Below are positions 1 through 8,234 of a stretch of DNA of 64,000 nucleotides, one piece after another. Made by a program: the position numbers and the translations under genes. The notes below the pieces were generated by a model. It had not been told where the DNA came from, did no database searches, and was given only the letters and a program-made list of their open reading frames with translations. Within the stretch, counting starts at the first letter, position 1. The number at the start of each line of letters is the position of its first letter. Source of the stretch: CAIODY01 sp046051225 (GTDB lineage: Bacteria > Bacteroidota > Bacteroidia > Chitinophagales > CAIODY01); contig JBJOOR010000002.1 of the NCBI GenBank assembly GCA_046051225.1, positions 186,001 through 250,000 of the forward strand. Direction: 5' to 3'.

Positions 1-451
1 ATAGTATATCCAATTCTTTTTTGGTAGGATAGGTTTTATTTGCCCAATCATTTTGATCCCAGCCTCTTCCTTGTATCCAATCAGCATTTGGGTGTGTGGC
101 AGCAAACTCCTTTGTTTTCTGCAATACATCATCCCATGATGTGGTATTCATCAAGTTTACTTTATTCAATTCTAAACCAAAACCATAGAAATGACAATGT
201 GCATCTATAAATCCTGGATAAACAAATTTGCCATTAAGGTTTACTGAATCTTTAGTTTCAAAATTTTTAAATGCATCAACCGAACTACCAGTAAAAATTA
301 TTTTTCCGCTTTTAATTACCATGGCTTCGGCTGTTGAAAATGCAGAATCAACAGTATAAATAGTTCCATTAAATACTATTAAATCGGCCTGTGGTTTTTT
401 ACGGCAACCTATCGCCAATAATGCAATGATGCAATACAGTAAATATTTCAT
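1..451 (-). CDS. Amidohydrolase family 3 (YtcJ-like) lipoprotein, 3' end outside window
   Basis: Translation of the minus strand from the ATG at 451 stays open to the window edge, giving about 150 N-terminal residues. It starts with a lipoprotein signal, MKYLLYCIIALLAIGC, whose Cys would be lipidated, so the enzyme probably sits in the cell envelope. Residues about 22-75 look like the N-terminal beta-sandwich of composite-domain amidohydrolases (ADLIVFNGTIYTVD). They are followed by GFIDAHCHFYG, the metal-binding HxH strand of that superfamily, and by a stretch near QGRGWDQNDW typical of YtcJ-like proteins. Members hydrolyse amide or related C-N bonds, but the substrate cannot be told from this part. 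A TACTTTTG promoter box ends only four bases before the start codon. The C-terminal catalytic residues are not visible. Confidence 0.85.
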   Translation of the reverse strand, partial: MKYLLYCIIALLAIGCRKKPQADLIVFNGTIYTVDSAFSTAEAMVIKSGKIIFTGSSVDAFKNFETKDSVNLNGKFVYPGFIDAHCHFYGFGLELNKVNLMNTTSWDDVLQKTKEFAATHPNADWIQGRGWDQNDWANKTYPTKKELDIL

Positions 452-455
452 GGCG

Positions 456-463
456 CAAAAGTA
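456..463 (-). promoter_or_regulatory. -7 promoter box TACTTTTG for the amidohydrolase gene
   Basis: On the minus strand TACTTTTG matches the Bacteroidota -7 consensus TAnnTTTG. Its last base is at 456 and the ATG begins at 451, so the expected transcription start would fall at or next to the start codon, suggesting a leaderless or nearly leaderless mRNA. No clear -33 TTG was found. Confidence 0.45.
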
Positions 464-575
464 ATAGTTACAAAACTTAATCAATTTCTTTTTTCAATAG
501 TTTATCTTTCTATTTTTATTGCACATCAAAATTACTTGGTTGTAAAATGAAATTAATCAATTTGCATTTTACCTA

Positions 576-1772
576 TTAATTCTTTTGAATTATTATTTTC
601 TTTTCATCATAGTTATGATACAAATCATAAGCCCTTACAATATACAACCCGTTTGGCTTTCCGCTTAAATCTATGTTTATTTTATTGTCGCTGTTATTCA
701 TCGATAAAATTAAATTTCCCGAAGCAGTATATACTTCAATTTTTACAATATTAGTAGCTCCGAAATCTATCGTAAATTCGCCATTACTTGGGTTAGGATA
801 AATACTATTTACGAAATTCATTTTCTGAAATTTTCGCATTTCATTTTCGGGTACAGTGTCTGATGGACTAACAACTATTGGATAAAAATTCATTTTTATT
901 TTTTTCGAATTTGCATCTGCAATAATATCTTTCATCGAGTAATTGCTTAATGGTTTTTCTAAAGGTGGTGCATCGCCAATTAACACTACCATGCGCTTAG
1001 TTTTAGATTGCCAAAAATTTTCTTTTTGTGCTTCAAAATAGCCATCATAAACCGATTCTGGGTAATCATCACCGCCTGTAACTTTTATTTCGTTAATAAA
1101 ATCATAGGCTAATTCATAATCATAATTAAAACATTTATATGAATACCAATCATCGCCATCCGAATTTTTATCGCCATAAAGCGCAATAGCTAAGCGCACA
1201 TGATATTTTTTGAATGTGCCCACAATTTGATGTAAGCCTTTTTTTATAAATGTTAAATCATCATACATGCTGCCCGTTTTATCAATTAATAAAAGTACAT
1301 CAGCATCTTCCTCCATATTTTTATTTAATACATTAATAATTTCTTTTTTAATTAATGTAGATGATGCTACAATTGAGATTTCACCGTTAGATTGTTTTGC
1401 TAATTCTCCAAATTTTTCAACCGTTGAGCTATCAATATATTCCGAATTAAACACTTGGGGTAAATTAACTTTTGTGTTTAAAAGCGAATCTAAATAAATT
1501 CGTTGCTGATGAATTAAAGAAGTATCAACCGATAGACTATCAATTTTATGTTCAACTACTTGCTTTGTATCATTATCAAATGGTAATACAAAATAAGCCA
1601 AACTTCCCATGGATAGTACAATAGCAGCAGCCCATAATAACTTTGTTGATAGCGATGATGAGATTTTTTCGGCCGATTTATTATTTATTACTGAATCAAA
1701 ATTTTTCTTTGCATTTATTTCCTCATCAGTAAGTTCAGTATGTGGCTTGGTGTTTAGGTATATATTTTCCAT
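576..1772 (-). CDS. Membrane-anchored VWA-domain protein with T9SS-type C-terminal tail
   Basis: The 398-residue product has four parts. A charged N-terminal segment of about 43 residues has no signal peptide. One membrane helix lies at about 44-63 (LLWAAAIVLSMGSLAYFVL). A von Willebrand factor A domain spans about 156-305, with the MIDAS motif DKTGS at 164-168, an acidic TGGDDYPES loop near 232 and a GDAPP strand near 266. The tail at about 322-398 begins SIYPNPSNGEF, the hallmark of T9SS type A sorting domains. It starts 10 bases after the ECF sigma gene, so the two are probably one transcript. The short cytoplasmic part plus one helix is the layout of anti-sigma factors, but no known anti-sigma fold is recognisable. 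The predicted topology puts the VWA domain in the periplasm, where it could bind a metal-dependent ligand. A sorting tail on a protein without a cleavable signal is odd. Confidence 0.85.
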   Translation of the reverse strand: MENIYLNTKPHTELTDEEINAKKNFDSVINNKSAEKISSSLSTKLLWAAAIVLSMGSLAYFVLPFDNDTKQVVEHKIDSLSVDTSLIHQQRIYLDSLLNTKVNLPQVFNSEYIDSSTVEKFGELAKQSNGEISIVASSTLIKKEIINVLNKNMEEDADVLLLIDKTGSMYDDLTFIKKGLHQIVGTFKKYHVRLAIALYGDKNSDGDDWYSYKCFNYDYELAYDFINEIKVTGGDDYPESVYDGYFEAQKENFWQSKTKRMVVLIGDAPPLEKPLSNYSMKDIIADANSKKIKMNFYPIVVSPSDTVPENEMRKFQKMNFVNSIYPNPSNGEFTIDFGATNIVKIEVYTASGNLILSMNNSDNKINIDLSGKPNGLYIVRAYDLYHNYDEKKIIIQKN

Positions 1773-1782
1773 TGTTGTAAAT

Positions 1783-2340
1783 TTATGACGTAATTATTTT
1801 TTTTAGTTTTTCTAAAACTCTATACAACCGCATTTTTACTGTGGCTTCATTTAATTCTAAAATTTCAGCTATTTCATGAAACGATTTTTTTTCAAAAAAT
1901 CGCATTTCAATAATATCTAATTCACTTATTTGTAAATGTTGTAAAGCATGTTTTAGTTTGTAAATGTTTTCAATTTTTGTTTCATCAGGAAGTTCATCGG
2001 CAATCGCATTCAAATTCAAATTTTCGCAATTAATTACCCTTTTAATTTTATTTTGTCTGTGTTGTTGGTTTAATTCGTTTAAAACAATTCGGTATAACCA
2101 ACTGCTAAATGGCAAACCATTTAATGTGTAATTTTTAATATTTGCCAAAGCTTTTGTAAATGAAATTGCTACTATTTCATAAGCCTCATCTTTAGATTGC
2201 AAACGCTGGTAAGCAAACCTGCAAAGCCTTGCATGGTATTTCGAATACAATGGTGCAAAAGCCGATACATCTTTTTGAGATGCTAAAATGTGTACATCAT
2301 CATCATTTACAAAAGTTTCAACAGTGCTTGTTGTTGTCAT
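1783..2340 (-). CDS. ECF-type RNA polymerase sigma factor
   Basis: The 185-residue protein has the two-domain layout of group 4 sigma-70 factors. Region 2 lies at about 25-95, with AYEIVAISFTKALANIKNY and SSWLYRIVLNELNQQHRQ typical of 2.2-2.4. Region 4 lies at about 130-183, with the helix-turn-helix EMRFFEKKSFHEIAEILEL followed by NEATVKMRLYRVLEKLK. It would direct RNA polymerase to a small regulon in response to an envelope or environmental cue. The gene immediately downstream encodes a one-helix membrane protein, the usual place for the partner that holds an ECF factor inactive; that partnership is inferred from position only. Starts at an ATG; divergent from the SpoIIM-family operon. Confidence 0.93.
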   Translation of the reverse strand: MTTTSTVETFVNDDDVHILASQKDVSAFAPLYSKYHARLCRFAYQRLQSKDEAYEIVAISFTKALANIKNYTLNGLPFSSWLYRIVLNELNQQHRQNKIKRVINCENLNLNAIADELPDETKIENIYKLKHALQHLQISELDIIEMRFFEKKSFHEIAEILELNEATVKMRLYRVLEKLKKIITS

Positions 2341-2375
2341 GTATTTTTAATAGGATGTTTTAAATTTCAGAAATT

Positions 2376-2383
2376 TATATTTG
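2376..2383 (+). promoter_or_regulatory. -7 box TATATTTG upstream of the SpoIIM-family operon
   Basis: TATATTTG fits TAnnTTTG and lies in the divergent spacer, with the first gene of the plus-strand operon starting about 98 bases downstream. No convincing -33 element was seen, so the call is tentative. Confidence 0.35.
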
Positions 2384-2481
2384 TATAATGCAAAGCCTAT
2401 TTAAAAGTAACATTTTTTTACGGAAATTATTTTAACTTTAATTTATAAACTAAACCCAAATTCATTTCCTAAATTTATGCG

Positions 2482-4344
2482 GTGAAAGAAACTCGATTTA
2501 TAGAACAGAATAAAGAAAAATGGAGTCAGTTTGAATCGCATCTAAAAGAACCTAATATAGATAGCGACGAACTGAAAAATATTTTTATTCAGGTAACCGA
2601 TGATTTATCGTATGCTCGAACTTTCTATAACCATAGGTCGGTAAAGGTTTATTTGAATGCTTTATCACAAAAATTTTTCACTCATATTTATAAAAACCGA
2701 AATAGTTTTTGGAAAACATTTAAAAACTTTTGGTTAGAAGATTTACCACAAATTTGCTATACCGAACGCAAAACAATTTTAGTGGCTTTTATTGTATTGT
2801 CTATCAGTATTATCATTGGTGCATTTTCGGCAATGCATGATAAAACATTTGTAAACACCATACTGGGCGATAGTTATGTAAGCATGACTAAAGAAAATAT
2901 TGCCAAAGGAAAACCATTTAATGTATATGCCGATCAAAATCAATTTGATATGTTTTTATCAATTGGTACTAATAATTTAAAAGCTTGTTTTGTTACTTTT
3001 ATTTTCGGGTTGTTGTTTGGCATTGGTTCGTTGGGTATGCTGTTGTATATGGGTATCGAGATTGGTGCATTTCATACTTTTTTTTATCAAGTTAGTAAAC
3101 AATTATTACTAGGTTCGTTGCTTACCGTTTGGCTACATGGCACTATCGAAATTGGTAGTTTAATTATTTCGGCAGCCGCAGGTTTATCTTTATCTCGGGG
3201 CATGTTATTTCCTGGTACATTCAGCCGCTGGCAAGCTTTTCAGCTTTCGGGCAGAAGAGCAGTTAAAATGATTTTAGGAATTTTTCCGTTCATTATTATT
3301 GCTGCATTTATCGAATCTTTTATTACCAGATATGCCGATACACCAGCCTGGGCAAAATTAATTTTGATTTTAGCATCCTTAATTTTAATGATTGGCTATT
3401 TTGTTTGGTATCCAATTCGTAAAGCTAAAAAAGGTTTTTATAGTGGCATTAGCGACATACAATTACCCGATTCATCCGCTAATAAAATCAGCATTCCGCA
3501 AGGCATTCAAACCAATAGCGATTCGTTAGGAAATACATTTTTATTATTTTCGAAAATAATAAAACCTTATTTTTTAGCATCCAGTTTTATTTCGTTGGCT
3601 TGTACTTTATGGTTTATGTTTTATCATGTATTGCCACAACATAATGGCGAAAATTATTTTTACGATTACTCCTATTTTACCAATTTCGAATCGGCATTTG
3701 ATATGTTTTTAAACTGGGCGAAATTTGGATTTATGCAAGCCCTGTATTTATTAATATTGGCTTTTATGTTTGTATTTATGAGTTATCATTTGCAAAAAAA
3801 ATGGACAATTGTTTTGCCTTCATTTGGTACTTATTTTTTTCGAAAAATAATATTGGTGTTGCCTGCTGTAATGCTTGTAAATGTTGTATTATTAATTCCT
3901 TCGTGGTGGAAATTATTAGCCGTTGTGGTTGAATATCCATTGCTTTTTATTTGGTGTTTTATTATTTGTTTTGAAGATGTAAAATTTGTTGAATCGTTTC
4001 AAACCGCATGGAAATATTATTGGGGAAGCATTGTAAAAAACATTGGATTAAATTTAATTATCGTATCGCTTATTGCCACCTTGTTTGCCATTTTGGGCAA
4101 CCCATATACCAGCAACGTATTGTTTGGTTATTACAAAAATATTATTGAATGGAATATTAGTTTGGGTGAAGAATCGTTGAGCAAAATTTATTTTTCAACA
4201 CAATTTTTTATTACCTGCTTTGTATCATTATTATCCATTAGTATTTGGTTTATTAGTAATGCAATGCAATATTTTAGTCTTCGTGAAATTCATAAAGCAA
4301 TTGATTTAGAAAAACGTGTAAACGAAATTGGAACCACAAAATGA
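2482..4344 (+). CDS. SpoIIM/DUF95-family integral membrane protein, extended form
   Basis: A 620-residue multi-pass membrane protein. The first ~330 residues match the SpoIIM family of Bacteroidota: a soluble head (EKWSQFESHLKEPN, DDLSYARTFYNHRSVKVYLN), then helices including TILVAFIVLSISIIIGAF, a glycine-rich helix FIFGLLFGIGSLGMLLYMGI, and WLHGTIEIGSLIISAAAGL. The remaining ~290 residues hold at least five more hydrophobic helices. They are not part of the usual 320-residue family, so this looks like a fusion with a second membrane module. The start is GTG: the only nearby ATG (2476) runs into TGA after one codon. The next gene overlaps by ATGA. In related genomes SpoIIM-like, DUF4129, DUF4350, MoxR and DUF58 genes travel together; MoxR and DUF58 are absent here. 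The molecular function is unknown. Confidence 0.82.
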   Translation: MKETRFIEQNKEKWSQFESHLKEPNIDSDELKNIFIQVTDDLSYARTFYNHRSVKVYLNALSQKFFTHIYKNRNSFWKTFKNFWLEDLPQICYTERKTILVAFIVLSISIIIGAFSAMHDKTFVNTILGDSYVSMTKENIAKGKPFNVYADQNQFDMFLSIGTNNLKACFVTFIFGLLFGIGSLGMLLYMGIEIGAFHTFFYQVSKQLLLGSLLTVWLHGTIEIGSLIISAAAGLSLSRGMLFPGTFSRWQAFQLSGRRAVKMILGIFPFIIIAAFIESFITRYADTPAWAKLILILASLILMIGYFVWYPIRKAKKGFYSGISDIQLPDSSANKISIPQGIQTNSDSLGNTFLLFSKIIKPYFLASSFISLACTLWFMFYHVLPQHNGENYFYDYSYFTNFESAFDMFLNWAKFGFMQALYLLILAFMFVFMSYHLQKKWTIVLPSFGTYFFRKIILVLPAVMLVNVVLLIPSWWKLLAVVVEYPLLFIWCFIICFEDVKFVESFQTAWKYYWGSIVKNIGLNLIIVSLIATLFAILGNPYTSNVLFGYYKNIIEWNISLGEESLSKIYFSTQFFITCFVSLLSISIWFISNAMQYFSLREIHKAIDLEKRVNEIGTTK

Positions 4345-5138
4345 AATTGATTGCATTGTTAAAAATATTATTCAGCTTCTTCGAAAATTCACCATCCTTC
4401 TCTGAAGGTAGGATGAGGTTGCATAAAAAGAATTTGCGAAGAAGCCTATTCTATCGGCTTATAACCATAGCATTCATCATGCTTTTGGCTACATCGATTT
4501 ATGCAGCTAACGAAAAAAAATTAAACCATGATAAATGGGAAAAGCTGACCAAAGATTTAAGTTATCAGGATGATATTAAAAAAGTTCAGAAAGAAAAACA
4601 GGAGCGCAATAATTCCAACAAAGAAAAAAATCTATCAAAACCAATCAACGTTCCTAGTTTTAATTTAAGTGGTTTGGCGCAAATTATTTTAATCGTATTG
4701 GTAGTTATTTTGTTGGTGTATATCATCAGCAGATTTGTTACCAAAGGCATTACCACTAATCAATCTGTTGAATCATTACATATTGATACGGATACAGCCG
4801 AAGAAAAATTATTAGAAACAGATGTAGATTATTTATTGAATAAAGCAAAAAATGCAAAAGATTGGCGGCTTGCCTTGCGCATTTATTATTTAAAAATGTT
4901 GAAGACATTGCATGAATTTAATTACATAGAATGGCAAAAACAAAAAACCAATTATCAATATAATATTGAATTAAAAAACTGGCATGCATTAGCCGATTGG
5001 AAAAAAATTACGCATCATTATGAACGCAGTTGGTATGGCGAAAAATACATCAATGAAGTTGAATTTAATGAACAAGAAAACAAGTTGATACAAATGCTTC
5101 AACAGATTAAAACCCAACAACCATCAACACTTAACTAA
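4341..5138 (+). CDS. DUF4129 domain membrane protein with a repeat-derived N-terminus
   Basis: The 265-residue product has a hydrophobic segment at about 37-54 (YRLITIAFIMLLATSIYA, signal-like), a second membrane helix at about 111-129 (LAQIILIVLVVILLVYII) and a C-terminal DUF4129 domain at about 155-255 (WRLALRIYYLKMLKTLHEF, HYERSWYGEKY). The ATG at 4341 overlaps the previous stop as ATGA, which favours coupled translation. However, bases 4390-4420 are a copy of the palindromic element also found inside aspS, so residues about 17-27 (SPSFSEGRMRL) are repeat-encoded. An in-frame ATG at 4413 inside that repeat would give a shorter, more normal signal sequence, so the true start is uncertain. 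The stop overlaps the next ATG by one base. Function unknown; it probably works with its two operon partners at the inner membrane. Confidence 0.8.
   Translation: MKLIALLKILFSFFENSPSFSEGRMRLHKKNLRRSLFYRLITIAFIMLLATSIYAANEKKLNHDKWEKLTKDLSYQDDIKKVQKEKQERNNSNKEKNLSKPINVPSFNLSGLAQIILIVLVVILLVYIISRFVTKGITTNQSVESLHIDTDTAEEKLLETDVDYLLNKAKNAKDWRLALRIYYLKMLKTLHEFNYIEWQKQKTNYQYNIELKNWHALADWKKITHHYERSWYGEKYINEVEFNEQENKLIQMLQQIKTQQPSTLN
4390..4420 (-). repeat. Partial inverted copy of the aspS palindromic element
   Basis: The blocks TCCTTCTCTGAAGG and TAGGATGAGGTT on the plus strand are identical to the reverse complement of the left half of the element at 18522-18623. A 9-base stretch between them is missing relative to that copy. 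It lies wholly inside the DUF4129 gene and is read in frame, and contains the alternative ATG at 4413. Confidence 0.8.
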
Positions 5139-6607
5139 TGCAAAAAAGTAATCTGAATGCTTTGTTGGTGTTTGTTGTATTAGGCATTTTTGCATACCTA
5201 ATTTGGTTGTTTTATTACAATGTTTCGCCCACATATAAATGGAATGAAACATTGAAAAAAGATAATACCGAACCTTACGGATTAAGTGTATTTTATGAAT
5301 TATTAAAAGATAGCCGCAGCGAAAAAGATTTTGTGGTAATGGATACTAGCATCAATGAATTAAAAAAATTGATGCAAAAAAACCCAACAAATATGAATTA
5401 CATTTTGGCTGGAAACACTGCTGATGGCTTTGATGACAGCAGTGCAACTATTTTAAAACAATTTGTAGAGAAAGGAAACAATGCATTTATTATTTTAAAA
5501 TCATTTCCATATTCATTAAATACTAAACTGAAAATAGGAAAATTCAGAATGAGTTATTGGGTTGAAAATGTAACGCCTGCTAATGATTCAACAACTCAGT
5601 TCGAAGTTTCAACTGATTCATCAAAAACAATTAAATATATTGATACATCATTTAATATTGCCTTACAGCAAGATTATAAGGATACAATTATTGATTCGTT
5701 TGTGATTGTAAATAAGGATACCACCGAAAGATATTTAATTCATAAGGAATATTATTTTTCGAATTTTTATTATACCAACCCAGCCCACGAAGCCCAACTG
5801 AATTATGCTTCAACCAATTTGAAAGAAATGAAAAATTGGAGTTATGATTATTTTGATGCAATAGATTTTAAAGAATATAATTGGGGATATTTAGAAACAC
5901 CAAATTTTTCGGATTCAATAACTTATGATTCGCTAGGTGTACTGAATGATAGTTTTTGCAGTTTTATAAAAATAAAATGTGGCAAAGGCAATATTTTTAT
6001 TCACGCTATTCCTATGGCATTTACTAATTATCAATTAACAGAAGAACGCAAGTTTGATTATGTAAATAATTTTTGTAGCTATTTTAATTCGGGCAAAATA
6101 ATTTGGGATGAAGCAAGCCTTCATGAAAAGCAAAATAACAATAATGAAAGCAACGAACCACATGCTACACCATTGCAATACATTTTTGCCAACAAAAGTT
6201 TGAAGTGGGCTTGGTACACAGCTTTACTGGGCGTTTTATTATATTTAATTTTTCATATCAAACGTCAATTGCCAACTATTTCTATCAAATTACCAAAGCA
6301 AAATACATCGTTAGAGTATGTTAAAAATATTAGTTTTTTATACTTCGGAAAAAAATCGCATCAGAATATTGCTATGAAAAAATGGAAATTATTTTCTAAT
6401 TTTTTACAACATCGCTATGGCGAAAAAACTGATAATATTAATGATGAATGGATAGAAAGATTGGCGCAAAAATCGGGCGTTGATAAAAATGAAATTGCAA
6501 AATTAGTTGCTGCATCGCATAAAAATTTATTAGTGGCAAGCTACGAAGCCAAAGATTTAATTGAACTGCATCAGCATCTGCAATACTTCTACGAGCATTG
6601 TAAATGA
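5138..6607 (+). CDS. DUF4350 domain-containing membrane protein
   Basis: The 489-residue product begins with a membrane helix (about 8-26, ALLVFVVLGIFAYLIWLFYY). A DUF4350-like region follows (about 40-130: NTEPYGLSVFYELLKDS and AGNTADGFDDSSATILKQFVEKGNNAFIIL), resembling the Rossmann-like GATase fold of that family. A large region of unclear fold comes next, then a second helix near 360-378 (WYTALLGVLLYLIFHIKRQ), and a cytoplasmic tail of about 110 residues. The order helix-periplasmic domain-helix-tail is normal for DUF4350 proteins. It overlaps the DUF4129 gene by one base and is the last gene of the operon; the neighbouring methyltransferase gene converges 2 bases away. Family members accompany MoxR/DUF58 systems elsewhere; the function is unknown. 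Confidence 0.82.
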   Translation: MQKSNLNALLVFVVLGIFAYLIWLFYYNVSPTYKWNETLKKDNTEPYGLSVFYELLKDSRSEKDFVVMDTSINELKKLMQKNPTNMNYILAGNTADGFDDSSATILKQFVEKGNNAFIILKSFPYSLNTKLKIGKFRMSYWVENVTPANDSTTQFEVSTDSSKTIKYIDTSFNIALQQDYKDTIIDSFVIVNKDTTERYLIHKEYYFSNFYYTNPAHEAQLNYASTNLKEMKNWSYDYFDAIDFKEYNWGYLETPNFSDSITYDSLGVLNDSFCSFIKIKCGKGNIFIHAIPMAFTNYQLTEERKFDYVNNFCSYFNSGKIIWDEASLHEKQNNNNESNEPHATPLQYIFANKSLKWAWYTALLGVLLYLIFHIKRQLPTISIKLPKQNTSLEYVKNISFLYFGKKSHQNIAMKKWKLFSNFLQHRYGEKTDNINDEWIERLAQKSGVDKNEIAKLVAASHKNLLVASYEAKDLIELHQHLQYFYEHCK

Positions 6608-6609
6608 TT

Positions 6610-7296
6610 TTATCCAATAATAAAAACGGCTGGGCGTTTATTCAAATCGGGTATATTATTTTTCCAATCTATAATTTTTTTTGTTTGAATAAATTCGGAT
6701 GGAAGTGTTATATCTGCTGCAATGCACAGCAAAGTATTAGGCATACAAAATGAAATTAGATCTTGCAATAGTTGATTATTTCGATAAGGCGTTTCAATAA
6801 AAATTTGTGGTTGATTTTCTTTGATTGTCAACAACTCTAAATGCTTTATTTTTTTATTTCTTTCGTTTTTATCAATTGGTAAATAGCCAGTAAATGCAAA
6901 TGATTGCCCGTTCATACCGCTTGCCATTAATGCCATTAAAACAGAACTAGGGCCAACCAACGGAATTACTTTAATGTTTTTTTGATGAGCCAATTTTATT
7001 AATGCAGCACCAGGGTCGGCAATGGCTGGCACCCCAGCTTCACTAATAATACCACAAGTTTTGGTAGTAGTTATTTTTAAAAATTGTTGTAATTCATCAG
7101 GTGTTGAATCTTTGGTAAGTACATGCCATTCAAAATCATCAATCTTTTTTTTTACCGAAATTGCTTTTAAAAAATGTCGAGTAGTTTTTAAATTTTCTGA
7201 AAATATAACTTCGCAATTTTCTAACACATTTTTAATTTGTGCTGGAAGTATTGCTGTATCAGCATTGCCAAGATGTGTTGGTATTAAATAAATCAT
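6610..7296 (-). CDS. RsmI-like SAM-dependent methyltransferase (tetrapyrrole methylase fold)
   Basis: The 228-residue protein has the two-lobed tetrapyrrole methylase fold of RsmI, which 2'-O-methylates C1402 of 16S rRNA. Visible signatures are YLIPTHLGN at the N-terminus, SEAGVPAIADPGAAL near 90-105 (RsmI: SDAGTPLISDPG), PLVGPSSVLMALMASG near 117-132, and FIETPYRN near 166. It is shorter than true RsmI (about 280 residues) and lacks its C-terminal domain. Bacteroidota often carry this short COG0313 paralogue besides RsmI, so the substrate is not certain. It stands alone, convergent with the DUF4350 gene, and a strong hairpin separates it from the desaturase gene upstream. Confidence 0.85.
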   Translation of the reverse strand: MIYLIPTHLGNADTAILPAQIKNVLENCEVIFSENLKTTRHFLKAISVKKKIDDFEWHVLTKDSTPDELQQFLKITTTKTCGIISEAGVPAIADPGAALIKLAHQKNIKVIPLVGPSSVLMALMASGMNGQSFAFTGYLPIDKNERNKKIKHLELLTIKENQPQIFIETPYRNNQLLQDLISFCMPNTLLCIAADITLPSEFIQTKKIIDWKNNIPDLNKRPAVFIIG

Positions 7297-7340
7297 GCCT
7301 AAAATTATTTAGTAAAAATAGAATTGAATTTGATATAATA

Positions 7341-7379
7341 AAAAAATCCAAAACTCATGTTGTAAGTTTTGGATTTTTT
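7341..7379. terminator. Bidirectional intrinsic terminator
   Basis: A perfect 15-bp stem (AAAAAATCCAAAACT with its complement at 7365-7379) and a 9-base loop, with T-runs at both outer ends. It lies just downstream of the desaturase gene on the minus strand and would stop its transcript before the RsmI-like gene. Confidence 0.85.
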
Positions 7380-7399
7380 ATGATTTGTTTTGAAATGAA

Positions 7400-8164
7400 T
7401 TACGAGTTGGTTGGCATGTAATTCAAATCGTTATTCTTTTTTAGTTTGATAATGCCCGTGGCATTAAACAATAAAATTAAAGGATACATTGGATCAAACT
7501 CGTGCCATTTAAAACCAAAGTTTGCTCTGCCACCATATTGATGATGATTATTGTGGTAAGATTCGCCCCACATTAAAAAATCGAATGGTAATAAATTTTT
7601 GGCTGTATCATCTAATTTAAAATTAGTATAACCATAACGATGAGCATACCAATTGATGATAACACCGTGAACTGGGCCCATTAAAAAATGAATAGGTAAA
7701 AGCAACCACCACCAAAGGTTTGGCGCAAAATAAGCATAAATACCAATGTAGATAGCCACCCATAAAAGTCTTACCGTCCAGCTATCAAAAATTCGTTCAG
7801 CAGCAGGCCAAGTAGGTACATTTTTTTTATAGTTAGGTGTTACATCTGTAGCTCTGTCGTTTAAAATGTCGTTGTAGCGAAGTTTTGTTTTCCACATCAT
7901 ATCAAATAAATTTTTTGAAAATGATGGTGAATGTGGATCATGTTCGGTGTCAGCATGAGCATGGTGTAAGCGGTGCATAATGCCATAAGCCGAAGGACTT
8001 AAATAAGATGAACCTTGAAAAATACCACTCAAAATGATAAAGAATTTTTCCCATCCTTTGCTCATAGTAAACATACCATGTGCTGAATAACGATGATGAA
8101 AAAATGATTGAGTGAAAAGGGATAAATACCAATGAGCGATAAAGAAAATAATGATAACTGCCAT
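7400..8164 (-). CDS. Acyl-CoA desaturase (membrane di-iron fatty acid desaturase)
   Basis: A 254-residue membrane enzyme of the delta-9 desaturase family, which puts a cis double bond into acyl chains and so sets membrane fluidity. The three histidine clusters that bind the di-iron centre are all present: HHRYSAH, HRLHHAHAD and ESYHNNHHQYG. Hydrophobic helices lie at the N-terminus, around FFIILSGIFQGSSYL, and in the middle (LLWVAIYIGIYAYFAPNLWWWLL). The ATG at 8164 is chosen. The longer frame would need a TTG at 8191 that falls inside the TACATTTG promoter box and would be upstream of the transcription start. It lies downstream of the lipid A genes on the same strand but has its own promoter and terminator, so it is probably a separate unit. 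Confidence 0.93.
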   Translation of the reverse strand: MAVIIIFFIAHWYLSLFTQSFFHHRYSAHGMFTMSKGWEKFFIILSGIFQGSSYLSPSAYGIMHRLHHAHADTEHDPHSPSFSKNLFDMMWKTKLRYNDILNDRATDVTPNYKKNVPTWPAAERIFDSWTVRLLWVAIYIGIYAYFAPNLWWWLLLPIHFLMGPVHGVIINWYAHRYGYTNFKLDDTAKNLLPFDFLMWGESYHNNHHQYGGRANFGFKWHEFDPMYPLILLFNATGIIKLKKNNDLNYMPTNS

Positions 8165-8188
8165 ATTAATTTTGAAAATAATGAAGTG

Positions 8189-8196
8189 CAAATGTA
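8189..8196 (-). promoter_or_regulatory. -7 promoter box TACATTTG for the desaturase gene
   Basis: Matches TAnnTTTG on the minus strand, 24 bases before the ATG at 8164. Its position rules out the upstream TTG as a start codon. Confidence 0.55.
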
Positions 8197-8234
8197 GATG
8201 TTAAAGTTCAGATTAAATACATATCTGATGAAAA

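Noticed and set aside
8165..8191. TTG start giving a longer desaturase
   Set aside because: The TTG is inside the TACATTTG promoter box, upstream of the expected transcription start; the ATG at 8164 was used. The same reasoning applies to the TTG starts at 17600 (aspS) and 13763.
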